From: Ruegeria sediminis
GTDB taxonomy: Bacteria; Pseudomonadota; Alphaproteobacteria; Rhodobacterales; Rhodobacteraceae
Length of the DNA: 64,000 nt
Direction: 5' to 3'
NCBI RefSeq assembly: GCF_005938215.1
Contig: NZ_VCPD01000003.1
Span: 496,001 to 560,000 of the forward strand
The position numbers and the translations under genes are program-made. The notes under the pieces are model-generated. The model was not told the origin of the DNA, ran no database searches, and saw only the letters and a list, made by a program, of their open reading frames with translations. Below are positions 8,217 to 16,502 of the stretch, piece after piece; position 1 is the stretch's first letter, and each line of letters starts with the position of its first letter.

Positions 8217-9788
8217 GTGAAGATAGGTACACCAAAGGAAACATTTGACGGCGAAAACCGGGTCGCGATGACCCCGGACTCGGCGTTGCAGCTGCAGAAA
8301 CTGGGCTATGACTGCGCCATCGAGACCGGCGCGGGCGCGGCCGCGGGTTTCTCGGACGAAGCGTATGAAAAGGCCGGCGTCGAGATCGTCAAGACCGCCG
8401 CGGCGCTGTGGAAAACCGCAGACATCATCGCCAAGGTGCGGCAGCCGAACGAAACCGAACTCAAGCGCCTGACCAAGAACAAGACGCTGATTTCCTTTTT
8501 CAACCCCGCCGGAAACGAGAAGGGGATGGACCTGGCCAAGTCCAAGGGCGCGAACGTCATCGCCATGGAAATGGTGCCGCGCATCAGCCGCGCGCAGAAG
8601 ATGGACGCCCTGTCGTCAATGGCCAACATCGCCGGTTACCGTGCGGTGATCGAGGCCGGCAACAACTTCGGCCGCTTTTTCACGGGCCAGGTAACCGCCG
8701 CCGGCAAGGTGCCGCCTGCCAAGGTGCTCGTCGTGGGCGCCGGCGTGGCTGGTCTGGCCGCGATCGGCACCTCGACCTCGCTTGGCGCCATCACCTATGC
8801 CTTCGACGTGCGGCCTGAAGTGGCCGAACAGGTCGAATCCATGGGGGCCGAGTTCGTCTACCTCGATTTCGAGGAAGAACAGCAGGACGGTGCCGCCACC
8901 GGCGGTTACGCCGCAGTTTCGTCTCCGGAGTTCCGCGAGGCGCAGTTGGCCAAGTTCCGCGAACTGGCGCCCGAGATGGACATCGTCATCACGACCGCGC
9001 TGATCCCCAACCGCGAGGCGCCCAAGCTGTGGCTGGAAGACATGGTGAAGGCCATGAAGCCCGGCTCGGTGATCGTCGACCTCGCCGCCGAGCGCGGCGG
9101 CAACGTCGAAGGCACGGTGCCGGATGAGAAGGTCGTGACCGAGAACGGCGTGACCATCATCGGCTACACCGACTTCCCCAGCCGCATGGCATCGCAGGCC
9201 TCGTCGCTCTACGCCACCAACGTCCGTCACATGATGACCGATCTGACGCCCGAGAAGGACGGCAGGATCAACCACGACATGGAAGACGACGTGATCCGGG
9301 GCGCGACCGTGACCTATCAGGGCGAGATCACATTCCCGCCGCCGCCGCCCAAGATCCAGGCGATCGCGGCGCAGCCCAAGAAAGAGGTCAAGGAACTGAC
9401 GCCCGAGGAAAAACGGGCCAAGGAAGTTGCGGAATTCAAGGCGCAGACCAAAAGCCAGGTGACCCTGCTGGCGGTGGGCGGCCTTCTGATGCTGCTGGTC
9501 GGCGCCGTGGCGCCCGCCAGCTTCATGCAGCACTTCATCGTGTTCGTGCTGGCCGTCTTCGTGGGCTTCCAGGTGATCTGGAACGTCTCGCACAGCTTGC
9601 ACACGCCGCTGATGGCGATCACCAACGCAATTTCGTCGATCATCATCGTCGGCGCGCTGATGCAGATAGGGTCTGGGTCATTCCTTGTGATCCTGCTGGC
9701 GGCGCTCAGCGTCTTCATGGCCGGGATCAACATCTTCGGCGGCTTCCTCGTAACCCGGCGCATGCTCGCCATGTTCCAGAAATCTTAA
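8217..9788 (+). CDS. pntA: NAD(P)(+) transhydrogenase (Re/Si-specific) subunit alpha
   Basis: PntA binds NAD(H) and, with PntB, couples proton entry across the cytoplasmic membrane to reduction of NADP+ by NADH. The 523-residue protein has the NAD domain I (KIGTPKE start, the [11 protein letters not shown] helix, a Rossmann VVGAGVAG) in residues 1 to about 380. Four hydrophobic helices fill roughly residues 420-520, so this is the long form with domain II included. The start is GTG at 8217 after AAGGGGGACC; the open frame runs further upstream but without homologous sequence. It is followed after 13 nt by pntB. Confidence 0.95.
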   Translation: MKIGTPKETFDGENRVAMTPDSALQLQKLGYDCAIETGAGAAAGFSDEAYEKAGVEIVKTAAALWKTADIIAKVRQPNETELKRLTKNKTLISFFNPAGNEKGMDLAKSKGANVIAMEMVPRISRAQKMDALSSMANIAGYRAVIEAGNNFGRFFTGQVTAAGKVPPAKVLVVGAGVAGLAAIGTSTSLGAITYAFDVRPEVAEQVESMGAEFVYLDFEEEQQDGAATGGYAAVSSPEFREAQLAKFRELAPEMDIVITTALIPNREAPKLWLEDMVKAMKPGSVIVDLAAERGGNVEGTVPDEKVVTENGVTIIGYTDFPSRMASQASSLYATNVRHMMTDLTPEKDGRINHDMEDDVIRGATVTYQGEITFPPPPPKIQAIAAQPKKEVKELTPEEKRAKEVAEFKAQTKSQVTLLAVGGLLMLLVGAVAPASFMQHFIVFVLAVFVGFQVIWNVSHSLHTPLMAITNAISSIIIVGALMQIGSGSFLVILLAALSVFMAGINIFGGFLVTRRMLAMFQKS

Positions 9789-9801
9789 GGAGGCCGGGGA
9801 A

Positions 9802-11256
9802 ATGGAATTCGGTTTCACGACTGCCGCTTATGTCGTTGCGGCTGTTCTCTTCATCCTCAGCCTTGGCGGGCTCAGCGGCCAGGAAAGCGCGAAACGCGCC
9901 GTCTGGTACGGAATCGTCGGCATGGGGCTTGCGGTCTTCGCGACCCTGGTCGGGCCCGGATCGGGCTTGTGGCTGCTGTCGCTGCTCCTGATCGCGGGCG
10001 GTGGCGTCATCGGCACCTACGTCGCGAAGCGCGTGCAGATGACCGAGATGCCGCAGCTTGTGGCGGCCATGCACTCGCTGGTCGGCCTTGCGGCGGTCTT
10101 CGTCGGTTTCAACGCGCATTTCGAGATCAGAAACGTCGCCGAAGTGTTCGCGATCGTGGACTCGGCCAAGGACGCGGATCTTTCCGATCTTGGCGCCTTC
10201 GCCAAGCTGATCGCCAAGAAGACCTCGGCCGAACTGGCGATCCTGCATGTCGAACTGTTTCTCGGCGTCTTCATCGGTGCGGTGACCTTCACCGGCTCGG
10301 TGATCGCCTATGGCAAGCTGGCGGGCAAGGTCACGTCGGCGGCTACCAAGCTGCCGGGTGGTCACATGCTGAACGCCGGCGCGGCGGCGCTGTCGCTGAT
10401 CTGCCTGATCTGGTACTTCAACACCGGCGGGTTCTTCCCGCTGTTCTTGATGACGCTGGCGGCGCTGTTCATCGGTTATCATCTGATCATGGGTATCGGC
10501 GGCGCCGACATGCCGGTGGTGGTGTCGATGCTCAACTCCTACTCGGGCTGGGCCGCGGCGGCGATCGGTTTCTCGCTGGGCAACGATCTGCTGATCGTTG
10601 TGGGCGCGCTGGTTGGCTCGTCCGGTGCGATCCTCAGCTACATCATGTGCAAGGCGATGAACCGTCACTTCATCAGCGTGATCCTCGGCGGCTTTGGCGG
10701 TCCCCAGGGCGAGCAGATGGCGGTCGAGGGCGAGATGATCGCCATCGAAGCCGAAGGCGTCGCAGCGGCGCTGAACGAAGCCGACAGCGTGATCATCATC
10801 CCGGGCTACGGTATGGCCGTTGCGCAGGCCCAGCAGGCGGTCAGCGAACTGACCCGCAAGCTGCGCGCCAAGGGCAAGCAGGTGCGGTTCGCCATCCATC
10901 CCGTCGCCGGTCGTCTGCCCGGCCACATGAACGTGCTGCTGGCCGAGGCGAAGGTTCCTTACGACATCGTTCTGGAAATGGACGAGATCAACGAGGACTT
11001 CCCCGAAACGGATGTGGCCATCGTCATCGGCTCGAACGACATCGTGAACCCGGCGGCGCAGGACGACCCGAACTCGCCCATCGCCGGCATGCCGGTGCTG
11101 GAATGCTGGAAGGCCAAGCAGGTGTTCGTGTCGAAACGCGGTCAGGGCACCGGCTATTCCGGCATCGAGAATCCGCTGTTCTTCAAGGAGAACACCCGGA
11201 TGTTCTATGGCGACGCCAAGCAGTCGCTCGACAAGCTGTTGCCGATGATCGACTGA
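9802..11256 (+). CDS. pntB: NAD(P)(+) transhydrogenase (Re/Si-specific) subunit beta
   Basis: The 484-residue partner of PntA carries about eight to nine membrane helices of the proton channel in the first 280 residues, including the [20 protein letters not shown] motif. The NADP(H)-binding domain III follows, with [11 protein letters not shown] and [26 protein letters not shown] stretches. AAGGAGG precedes the ATG. Length agrees with bacterial PntB (about 460-480). It ends just before a rho-independent terminator, so pntAB form a bicistronic operon. Confidence 0.96.
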   Translation: MEFGFTTAAYVVAAVLFILSLGGLSGQESAKRAVWYGIVGMGLAVFATLVGPGSGLWLLSLLLIAGGGVIGTYVAKRVQMTEMPQLVAAMHSLVGLAAVFVGFNAHFEIRNVAEVFAIVDSAKDADLSDLGAFAKLIAKKTSAELAILHVELFLGVFIGAVTFTGSVIAYGKLAGKVTSAATKLPGGHMLNAGAAALSLICLIWYFNTGGFFPLFLMTLAALFIGYHLIMGIGGADMPVVVSMLNSYSGWAAAAIGFSLGNDLLIVVGALVGSSGAILSYIMCKAMNRHFISVILGGFGGPQGEQMAVEGEMIAIEAEGVAAALNEADSVIIIPGYGMAVAQAQQAVSELTRKLRAKGKQVRFAIHPVAGRLPGHMNVLLAEAKVPYDIVLEMDEINEDFPETDVAIVIGSNDIVNPAAQDDPNSPIAGMPVLECWKAKQVFVSKRGQGTGYSGIENPLFFKENTRMFYGDAKQSLDKLLPMID

Positions 11257-11279
11257 TCCAGGCGGTTGCACAGATCGGA

Positions 11280-11306
11280 AAGGCGTCCCATCGGGGCGCC
11301 TTTTCT
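11280..11306 (+). terminator. rho-independent terminator of pntAB
   Basis: AAGGCGTCCC (11280-11289), loop ATC, then GGGGCGCCTT (11293-11302) give a ten-pair stem with one G-T pair, followed by TTTCTT. It begins 24 nt after the pntB stop. Confidence 0.85.
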
Positions 11307-11355
11307 TGTATTCTCGCCCAGGAGGTTGGCGCCAGCCGGCAACAGGGAGGTGTCG

Positions 11356-11712
11356 ATGGAAAAGGTGAATGGCATCGGCGGAATGTTTTTCCGCGCCCGC
11401 GACCCCGACGCTCTGGCCGCCTGGTACGAGCAGCACCTGGGGGTGGATCGTGTTGGAAACGTTCCGTGGAAACAGCGCGAAGGTTACACGGTCTTTGCCC
11501 CCTTCGCGCAGGACACCGACTATTTCGGCGCAAGCGATCGGCAATGGATGATCAATTTCCGTGTCGACGACCTCGACGCGATGATCGCGCAATTGCGAAC
11601 CGCCGGGATCGAAGTGGAAACGCGGCCCGAATGGGACAGCGAGATTGGTCGTTTTGCACGCCTGCGCGACCCCGAGGGCAACCCGATCGAGCTATGGCAG
11701 CCAAATCACTGA
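11356..11712 (+). CDS. VOC-family (glyoxalase/bleomycin-resistance fold) protein
   Basis: The 118-residue protein has the paired beta-alpha-beta-beta-beta units of the vicinal oxygen chelate fold: MFFRARDPDALAAWYEQHLG at the start and FARLRDPEGNPIELWQP at the end. The final Glu in GNPIELWQP is a typical metal ligand. GGGAGG lies six bases upstream of ATG 11356. The family includes glyoxalases, dioxygenases and resistance proteins, and nothing here picks one. It is a single gene after the pnt terminator. Confidence 0.8.
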   Translation: MEKVNGIGGMFFRARDPDALAAWYEQHLGVDRVGNVPWKQREGYTVFAPFAQDTDYFGASDRQWMINFRVDDLDAMIAQLRTAGIEVETRPEWDSEIGRFARLRDPEGNPIELWQPNH

Positions 11713-11767
11713 GAAAATTCCGACTGTATACCTTGGTGTTCAGATAAGCGATTGAAATAAAACGGAA

Positions 11768-11810
11768 TTGATGTCTTTTCGTTGTCGCGTATAGTGCCCT
11801 GCAATTGCAG
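11768..11810 (+). promoter_or_regulatory. promoter with initiator-overlapping palindrome before the DUF3422 gene
   Basis: TTGATG (11768-11773) and TATAGT (11790-11795) are 16 bp apart. A perfect 12-bp palindrome CTGCAATTGCAG (11799-11810) follows at the expected transcription start and ends just before the ribosome-binding site of the gene starting at 11820. Position suggests an operator. Confidence 0.5.
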
Positions 11811-11819
11811 GAGCAGAAC

Positions 11820-13097
11820 ATGACGCCGATCCAGGACCACCCTTTGCGCTATGCGCTGGCCAACGAGTTGCACGCGCGGCCTTTCCCGGCGACGGCGGCG
11901 CCCTGCACGGTGATCTTCCTGGCCATCAAGCAGCCTGTTGCGGCGGTCGTGCGGGACAAGGAGGAGGATCGCGCGCACCTGGTCGATCTGCTGGACCGCC
12001 ACGGCGCCCCGCATCCGCAACCGGGGGCGACGCATTACGCGGGCCGGATCGGGCGGCACTTGCTGAAGTGGGAGCAGCATACCGAGTTCGTGACCTACAC
12101 CGCCATTTCGCAGGGTGTCACCGACCGCGCCTTCAACCCGGCGGATTTCGAGATCTTTCCGCCGGACTGGCTGGCCAAGAGCCCGGGCCAGAGGATCACC
12201 TCGGCGATGCTGCGGGTCGTCGCGCGTGACGTTGACAACGACATCGACACCGCTCTGGCCGAATGGTTCGAACCCGAAAGCTTGGCGGTAGCGCGCGTGC
12301 TGGACGATGCCGCCGTCGCCGCCAGTGATTTCCGGATCGACCCGGCGGGGCACATGCGGTTCGCGGTCTTCGTCTCGCGCGACACCGGGCGGCGCCGGAC
12401 GGGGCGGATCATTCAGCGCCTGTGCGAGATTGAAACCTACAAGGCGATGTCGATGCTGGGCTTCGCCCGGGTCAAGAACCTCATGCCGCGGATCGGAGAA
12501 CTGGACGGGCGTCTGACGGATCTGATGACCGAGATGACGAACGATGCCGCGCGCCCCGATGAACTGCTGCCGCAGCTTCTGTCGACTTCCACGGAACTCG
12601 AAACCCTGTCGGCACGATGTTCCTTCCGTTTCGGCGCGACCGGAGCCTACGAAGCCATCGTGAACCAGCGGATCGAAGCCCTGCGGGAACAGCGGTTCCA
12701 GGGACGGCAGACATTTGCCGATTTCATGATGCGTCGGTATGAACCGGCGATCCGGACGGTGAAGTCGACGGAAAAGAGACTGGCCGCCCTGTCCGATCGG
12801 GCGATCCGGGCTGGCGAGTTGCTGCGGACGCGGGTCGATGTGGTGCGCAGCGCCCAGAACCAGGCGCTGCTGGAAAGTATGGACCGTCGTGCGGATCTGG
12901 CCCTGCGGCTGCAGCACACGGTCGAAGGGCTGTCCGTGGTGGCGATCAGCTACTACGCCGTGTCGCTGGCCAGCTATCTGCTCTATCCAGTGACCTCGGC
13001 GGGGATCAGCAAGGGCATGTTGTCCGCGGTCGTGACCCTGCCTGTCGTTGCGGCGGTTTGGTGGTCGGTCCGCAGAATCCGCCGCCGATTGGAGTGA
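11820..13097 (+). CDS. DUF3422 family membrane protein
   Basis: The 425-residue protein begins with HPLRYALANELHARPFPA, the opening typical of DUF3422 proteins. It has a long soluble, partly helical region (a coiled-coil-prone stretch about residues 300-365) and two C-terminal membrane helices (ISYYAVSLASYLLYP and the LPVVAAVWWSV region) with a basic tail. AGGAGC lies before ATG 11820. The function of the family is not known. It is convergent with the next gene, with five bases between stops. Confidence 0.8.
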   Translation: MTPIQDHPLRYALANELHARPFPATAAPCTVIFLAIKQPVAAVVRDKEEDRAHLVDLLDRHGAPHPQPGATHYAGRIGRHLLKWEQHTEFVTYTAISQGVTDRAFNPADFEIFPPDWLAKSPGQRITSAMLRVVARDVDNDIDTALAEWFEPESLAVARVLDDAAVAASDFRIDPAGHMRFAVFVSRDTGRRRTGRIIQRLCEIETYKAMSMLGFARVKNLMPRIGELDGRLTDLMTEMTNDAARPDELLPQLLSTSTELETLSARCSFRFGATGAYEAIVNQRIEALREQRFQGRQTFADFMMRRYEPAIRTVKSTEKRLAALSDRAIRAGELLRTRVDVVRSAQNQALLESMDRRADLALRLQHTVEGLSVVAISYYAVSLASYLLYPVTSAGISKGMLSAVVTLPVVAAVWWSVRRIRRRLE

Positions 13098-13102
13098 GCG
13101 CC

Positions 13103-13732
13103 TCAGTACGAGATGCCGACCGCGCGCCGCAAATAGCGGGCTTCGGAGAGTTGCCGGGTAAGAAAACCGGCAACGTCCGCCCGCGAGATCTTCAGGCGCA
13201 GTGATCTGTCGCTTGGCTTGAATCCCTCCTTGTAGGCGCCTGACGCAGGGCCGTCGGTGAACGCTCCGGGCCGGACAATCGTCCAGTCCAGTCCGCTGGC
13301 CTGCACAAGGTTTTCCTGCAACTCGTGATCGCGGAACGCCGGCCGTAGCAGGAAGCCGAACATGATCCGCTTCCAGAAGAAGTTCAGGTTGCTCCAGCTT
13401 TCGTGGGCGCCCAAGGTCGACTGGCAGATCAGGCGGCGAACGCCGTGCCGATGCATGGCTCGGATGATGTTCAGGGTACCCTGAGATCGTATCACGCTCT
13501 TGCGTGAGGCTCCGGCCCCCAGGGCGACTACAACCACGTCATGACCCTGCACAGCTGCATCGACATCTTTTGGGTTCAAGGCGTCGCCAGCGACCAGCGT
13601 CAACCGCGGTGATCGTTCGCCAAGCCGTTCGGGCCAACGGGCGAAGGCGGTCACGTCATGTCCTTCGTCCAGCATACGGGTCACGGCCAGGCGGCCTACG
13701 GTTCCGGTCGCTCCGAATACGATGATCTTCAT
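13103..13732 (-). CDS. NAD(P)H-binding (NmrA-like) atypical SDR protein
   Basis: The 209-residue protein opens with a Rossmann glycine motif (IIVFGATGTVGRLAV) and has VVVVALGAGA after strand 4 and a DWTIVRPGAF segment, as in atypical short-chain dehydrogenases that sense or reduce with NAD(P)H. It is divergent from a TetR gene with operator-like palindromes in the 79-nt gap, so expression is probably repressed by that regulator. Substrate, if any, is unknown. Confidence 0.85.
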   Translation of the reverse strand: MKIIVFGATGTVGRLAVTRMLDEGHDVTAFARWPERLGERSPRLTLVAGDALNPKDVDAAVQGHDVVVVALGAGASRKSVIRSQGTLNIIRAMHRHGVRRLICQSTLGAHESWSNLNFFWKRIMFGFLLRPAFRDHELQENLVQASGLDWTIVRPGAFTDGPASGAYKEGFKPSDRSLRLKISRADVAGFLTRQLSEARYLRRAVGISY

Positions 13733-13761
13733 GGTCGTCTCCTTTCTGGCGGTTGCTCAAT

Positions 13762-13792
13762 TTGACACCGTGTCAAGTTGACATGATGTCAA
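13762..13792. promoter_or_regulatory. double TetR operator
   Basis: Two perfect inverted repeats lie side by side: TTGACA-CCG-TGTCAA (13762-13776) and TTGACAT-G-ATGTCAA (13778-13792), centres 16 bp apart. A further TGTCAA half-site follows the tetR start codon (13814-13819). The arrangement between tetR and the divergent oxidoreductase gene is that of a cooperative TetR dimer-pair site. Inferred. Confidence 0.7.
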
Positions 13793-13811
13793 ATAGGAGT
13801 AACTTTACATT

Positions 13812-14411
13812 ATGTCAAGTGCAGAGAAAAACACCCGAACGCGAATCCTCGATGCCGCCTGGACGTTGCTTGAGACCAATTTGGGCGAACCCGTCCGCAT
13901 GTCCGATATCGCACGCGAGGCCGGGATCAGCCGGCAGGCTTTATACCTTCACTTCCCGACACGCGCGGAACTGCTGGTGGAAACCACGCTGCATATCGAC
14001 GAGGTCAAGAATATGGAGTCGCGCCTGACGCCAAGCCGCTCTGCGCGGTCGGGAGAGGAGCGTTTGACGGCCTTCGTCGATGCATGGGGGAATTACATTC
14101 CGGAAATCCACGGTGTCGGACGGGCGCTGATGGCGATGCAGGAAACGGATGCCGAGGCGCGATCGGCATGGCAGGGCCGGATGGAAGCGGTTCGGCACGG
14201 TTGCGCGGCGGTGGTCCGAGACCTGAGCCGGGACGGTGGGTTGAAACCTGAACTGGACGAGGGCAGGGCGACCGACCTCTTGTGGACACTGCTTTCAGTC
14301 AGAAATTGGGAACACCTGGTGAGGGACTGCGGCTGGTCCCAGACCGCATATCTTGAAACCATGCAGGCGTTGGCGCGCGCGGCCTTGGTCAAGACCGCCG
14401 CCACCGACTGA
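13812..14411 (+). CDS. TetR/AcrR family transcriptional regulator
   Basis: The 199-residue protein has an N-terminal helix-turn-helix (RILDAAWTLLETNLGEPVRMSD region, then AGISRQALYLHFPTRAELL) and a C-terminal ligand domain. The ATG follows AGGAG at a suitable distance and sits just after two operator palindromes. It probably represses itself and the NmrA-like oxidoreductase. It converges with the peptide transporter permease gene. Confidence 0.9.
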   Translation: MSSAEKNTRTRILDAAWTLLETNLGEPVRMSDIAREAGISRQALYLHFPTRAELLVETTLHIDEVKNMESRLTPSRSARSGEERLTAFVDAWGNYIPEIHGVGRALMAMQETDAEARSAWQGRMEAVRHGCAAVVRDLSRDGGLKPELDEGRATDLLWTLLSVRNWEHLVRDCGWSQTAYLETMQALARAALVKTAATD

Positions 14412-14433
14412 CGAGGTAAATTTCGCTTCCGGT

Positions 14434-15405
14434 TCAGCGCCCGCGGATGCGCGGGTCAAGCGCATCGCGAAGACCGTCGCCCAGGTAGTTGACGCTGAGC
14501 ACCGTCAGCGAGATGGCGAGACCCGGCCAGAATACCCGCTCGGGATATTGCTGCAGGTAGTCGACGCCATCCTGCAACAGCCGCCCCCATGTCGGGAAAT
14601 CTGGTGGGAAGCCGAGGCCGAGGAAGGACAGGGCGCTTTCCGTGATGATTGCCGTCGCGATCCCCAGCGTCGCCGAAACCATGATCGGCGAAAGCACGTT
14701 GGGCAGGATGTGGCGCATGATGATCCGGCTGTTGCTGGTGCCGATGGAACGGGCCGCCAGTACGAATTCGCGCTCCTTCAGGGCCAGCACGTCGCCACGG
14801 ACGATCCGCGCGGTGGGCATCCAGGACGTGATCCCGATGGCCGAGACGATCAGGATGAACAGACCACGTTCAAGCCCGAACGCCGCGCTGAGCGGTTCGC
14901 GGAAAAGCAGCATCATCACCAGCAGGAGCGGCAGCAGCGGCAGCGCGAGAAACAGGTCGGTCAGCCGCATCAAGGGGCCGTCGAAACGCCTGAAGAACCC
15001 GGCCAGAACGCCGATGAACGAGCCGAGGAACAAGGCCAACAGCATTGCAGCGATGCCAACAGATACCGAAGTCTGACCCCCGGCCATCATGCGCGCCAGC
15101 ATGTCGCGGCCCAACTGGTCGGTGCCGAAGGGGTGCGCCCAGCTGGGCCCTTGGTTCCGTTCGCGGATTGCAGTCTGGGTCGGATCGATGTCCCAGAAGA
15201 ACGGGCCGAGATAGACCGAGGCGACGATCAGGATGAACAGGACCGCGCCCAGCATGGCGCCCTTGTGGGTCTTGAACTGGTCCCAGACATCGCGCCATTG
15301 ACTGCGCGGCGGGTTGTGCAGCTCTTCCATCGGACCAGCTGCGGGCAGGGCGGTCGACGCGGGGGCCAGCCCTTCGTCGGGTACAAAGCGCTCCTTGTCA
15401 GTCAT
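14434..15405 (-). CDS. dipeptide/oligopeptide ABC transporter permease (DppC/OppC type)
   Basis: The 323-residue inner-membrane permease has an N-terminal cytoplasmic stretch, one early membrane helix and a five-helix core. The ATPase-docking EAA-type loop is visible (ARSIGTSNSRIIMRHILPN). It pairs with the DppB-type permease, whose gene overlaps its start by 8 nt. Together with the binding protein upstream and the divergent ATPase gene it forms a complete importer of the peptide/nickel/opine family. Substrate class is inferred from the family and the M20 hydrolases nearby. Confidence 0.92.
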   Translation of the reverse strand: MTDKERFVPDEGLAPASTALPAAGPMEELHNPPRSQWRDVWDQFKTHKGAMLGAVLFILIVASVYLGPFFWDIDPTQTAIRERNQGPSWAHPFGTDQLGRDMLARMMAGGQTSVSVGIAAMLLALFLGSFIGVLAGFFRRFDGPLMRLTDLFLALPLLPLLLVMMLLFREPLSAAFGLERGLFILIVSAIGITSWMPTARIVRGDVLALKEREFVLAARSIGTSNSRIIMRHILPNVLSPIMVSATLGIATAIITESALSFLGLGFPPDFPTWGRLLQDGVDYLQQYPERVFWPGLAISLTVLSVNYLGDGLRDALDPRIRGR

Positions 15406-16405
15406 AGCGGATCCTCGGGTCCAGAATGCCGTAGAGAACGTCGGCGATCAGATTGAACAGAACGATCAGCACGGCGAATATGAAGGTCAGGGTTTGCACC
15501 ATCGGAAGGTCATTGGCCTGAATGGCGCCGATCAGCAGTTGCCCGATGCCGTTCACCTTGAACACCTGCTCGGTGATGATGGCACCGCCAAAGATCGACG
15601 GGATGCCAAGCGCGATCACGGTGACCACCGGGATCATCGAGTTTCGCAGCACGTGGACCATGACCACCGTATACTCGCTCAGACCCTTCGCGCGGGCGGT
15701 TCGGACGTAATCCTGGTTCAGGTTGTCCAGCATCGAAGCGCGCATGAAGCGGCTGAGCTGCGCGGTGATCTGCAGTGCCAGCACCATGACCGGCATGATC
15801 ATCTGCTGGAGTTGCAGCATGAAGCTGTCCCAGTCGGTAACCTTGAGGGTTGTGTCGTAGATCGAAGGGAACCAGCCCAGGTTGACCGAAAAGATCACGA
15901 TCACCAGAACGCCCGAAAAAAACGGCGGCACCGAAAAGCCGATCATCGAAACAAAGGTGCCCATCTGGTCGAACCACGAATACTGGCGGTAGGCGGAATA
16001 GATGCCGATGGGCAGGGCGATCAGGATGGCGACCACGTAGGCCGTGCCAACCACCCACAGGGTCTGGGGGATGCGCTGTACGACAATGTCCATCACCGGC
16101 GAGCGGGTCTGCCACGAGATCACCCGCAGATCGCCCTGCGAGAAGGTGGTGCCGAAGATGTGGTCGACCAGCACCTGCGGCTCGATCCAGAAGAACTGCA
16201 CGATCCACTTCCAGAACCGGATATGCATCGGCTGGCCGAGGCCAAGCGCCTCGCGCATCTTTTCCTTGACCTCCGGAGGCACGGTCAACGGCACCTGCGC
16301 CATGGGGTCGCCGGGGGCGAGTTCGAGGAGAAGGAAAATCACAAGACTGATGAACAAAAGCGTCGGGACTGCCAGGACCAGACGGCGGATGGTGAAGGTC
16401 AGCAT
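15398..16405 (-). CDS. dipeptide/oligopeptide ABC transporter permease (DppB/OppB type)
   Basis: The 335-residue permease has the N-terminal FTIRRLVLAVPTLLFISLVIF helix and the docking motif around RTARAKGLSEYTVVMVHVLRNS, both standard for DppB/OppB. It begins 97 nt after the binding-protein gene; a stem-loop lies in that gap. It overlaps dppC by 8 nt, so the two permeases are translationally coupled. Confidence 0.92.
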   Translation of the reverse strand: MLTFTIRRLVLAVPTLLFISLVIFLLLELAPGDPMAQVPLTVPPEVKEKMREALGLGQPMHIRFWKWIVQFFWIEPQVLVDHIFGTTFSQGDLRVISWQTRSPVMDIVVQRIPQTLWVVGTAYVVAILIALPIGIYSAYRQYSWFDQMGTFVSMIGFSVPPFFSGVLVIVIFSVNLGWFPSIYDTTLKVTDWDSFMLQLQQMIMPVMVLALQITAQLSRFMRASMLDNLNQDYVRTARAKGLSEYTVVMVHVLRNSMIPVVTVIALGIPSIFGGAIITEQVFKVNGIGQLLIGAIQANDLPMVQTLTFIFAVLIVLFNLIADVLYGILDPRIRYD

Positions 16406-16457
16406 TCAGGTGCGCCTTTGTTTACGAGTCTTTTTCTTGGGTCATTATGCCAGAGGC

Positions 16458-16483
16458 CGCGCCCCGATAAAGATCGGAGCGCG
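16458..16483 (-). promoter_or_regulatory. intercistronic stem-loop between binding protein and permease genes
   Basis: CGCGC-C-CCGAT and ATCGG-A-GCGCG form a ten-pair stem with one mismatch and a four-base loop. No T-run follows on the minus strand. Such hairpins commonly protect the binding-protein mRNA so that it is made in excess over the permeases; that role is inferred. Confidence 0.5.
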
Positions 16484-16502
16484 GATTTGCAAGGCTAGCG
16501 TA

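Noticed and set aside
9727..11592. Minus-strand open frame of 621 codons opposite pntB
   Set aside because: Shadow frame crossing a strong terminator and the VOC gene; no family features.
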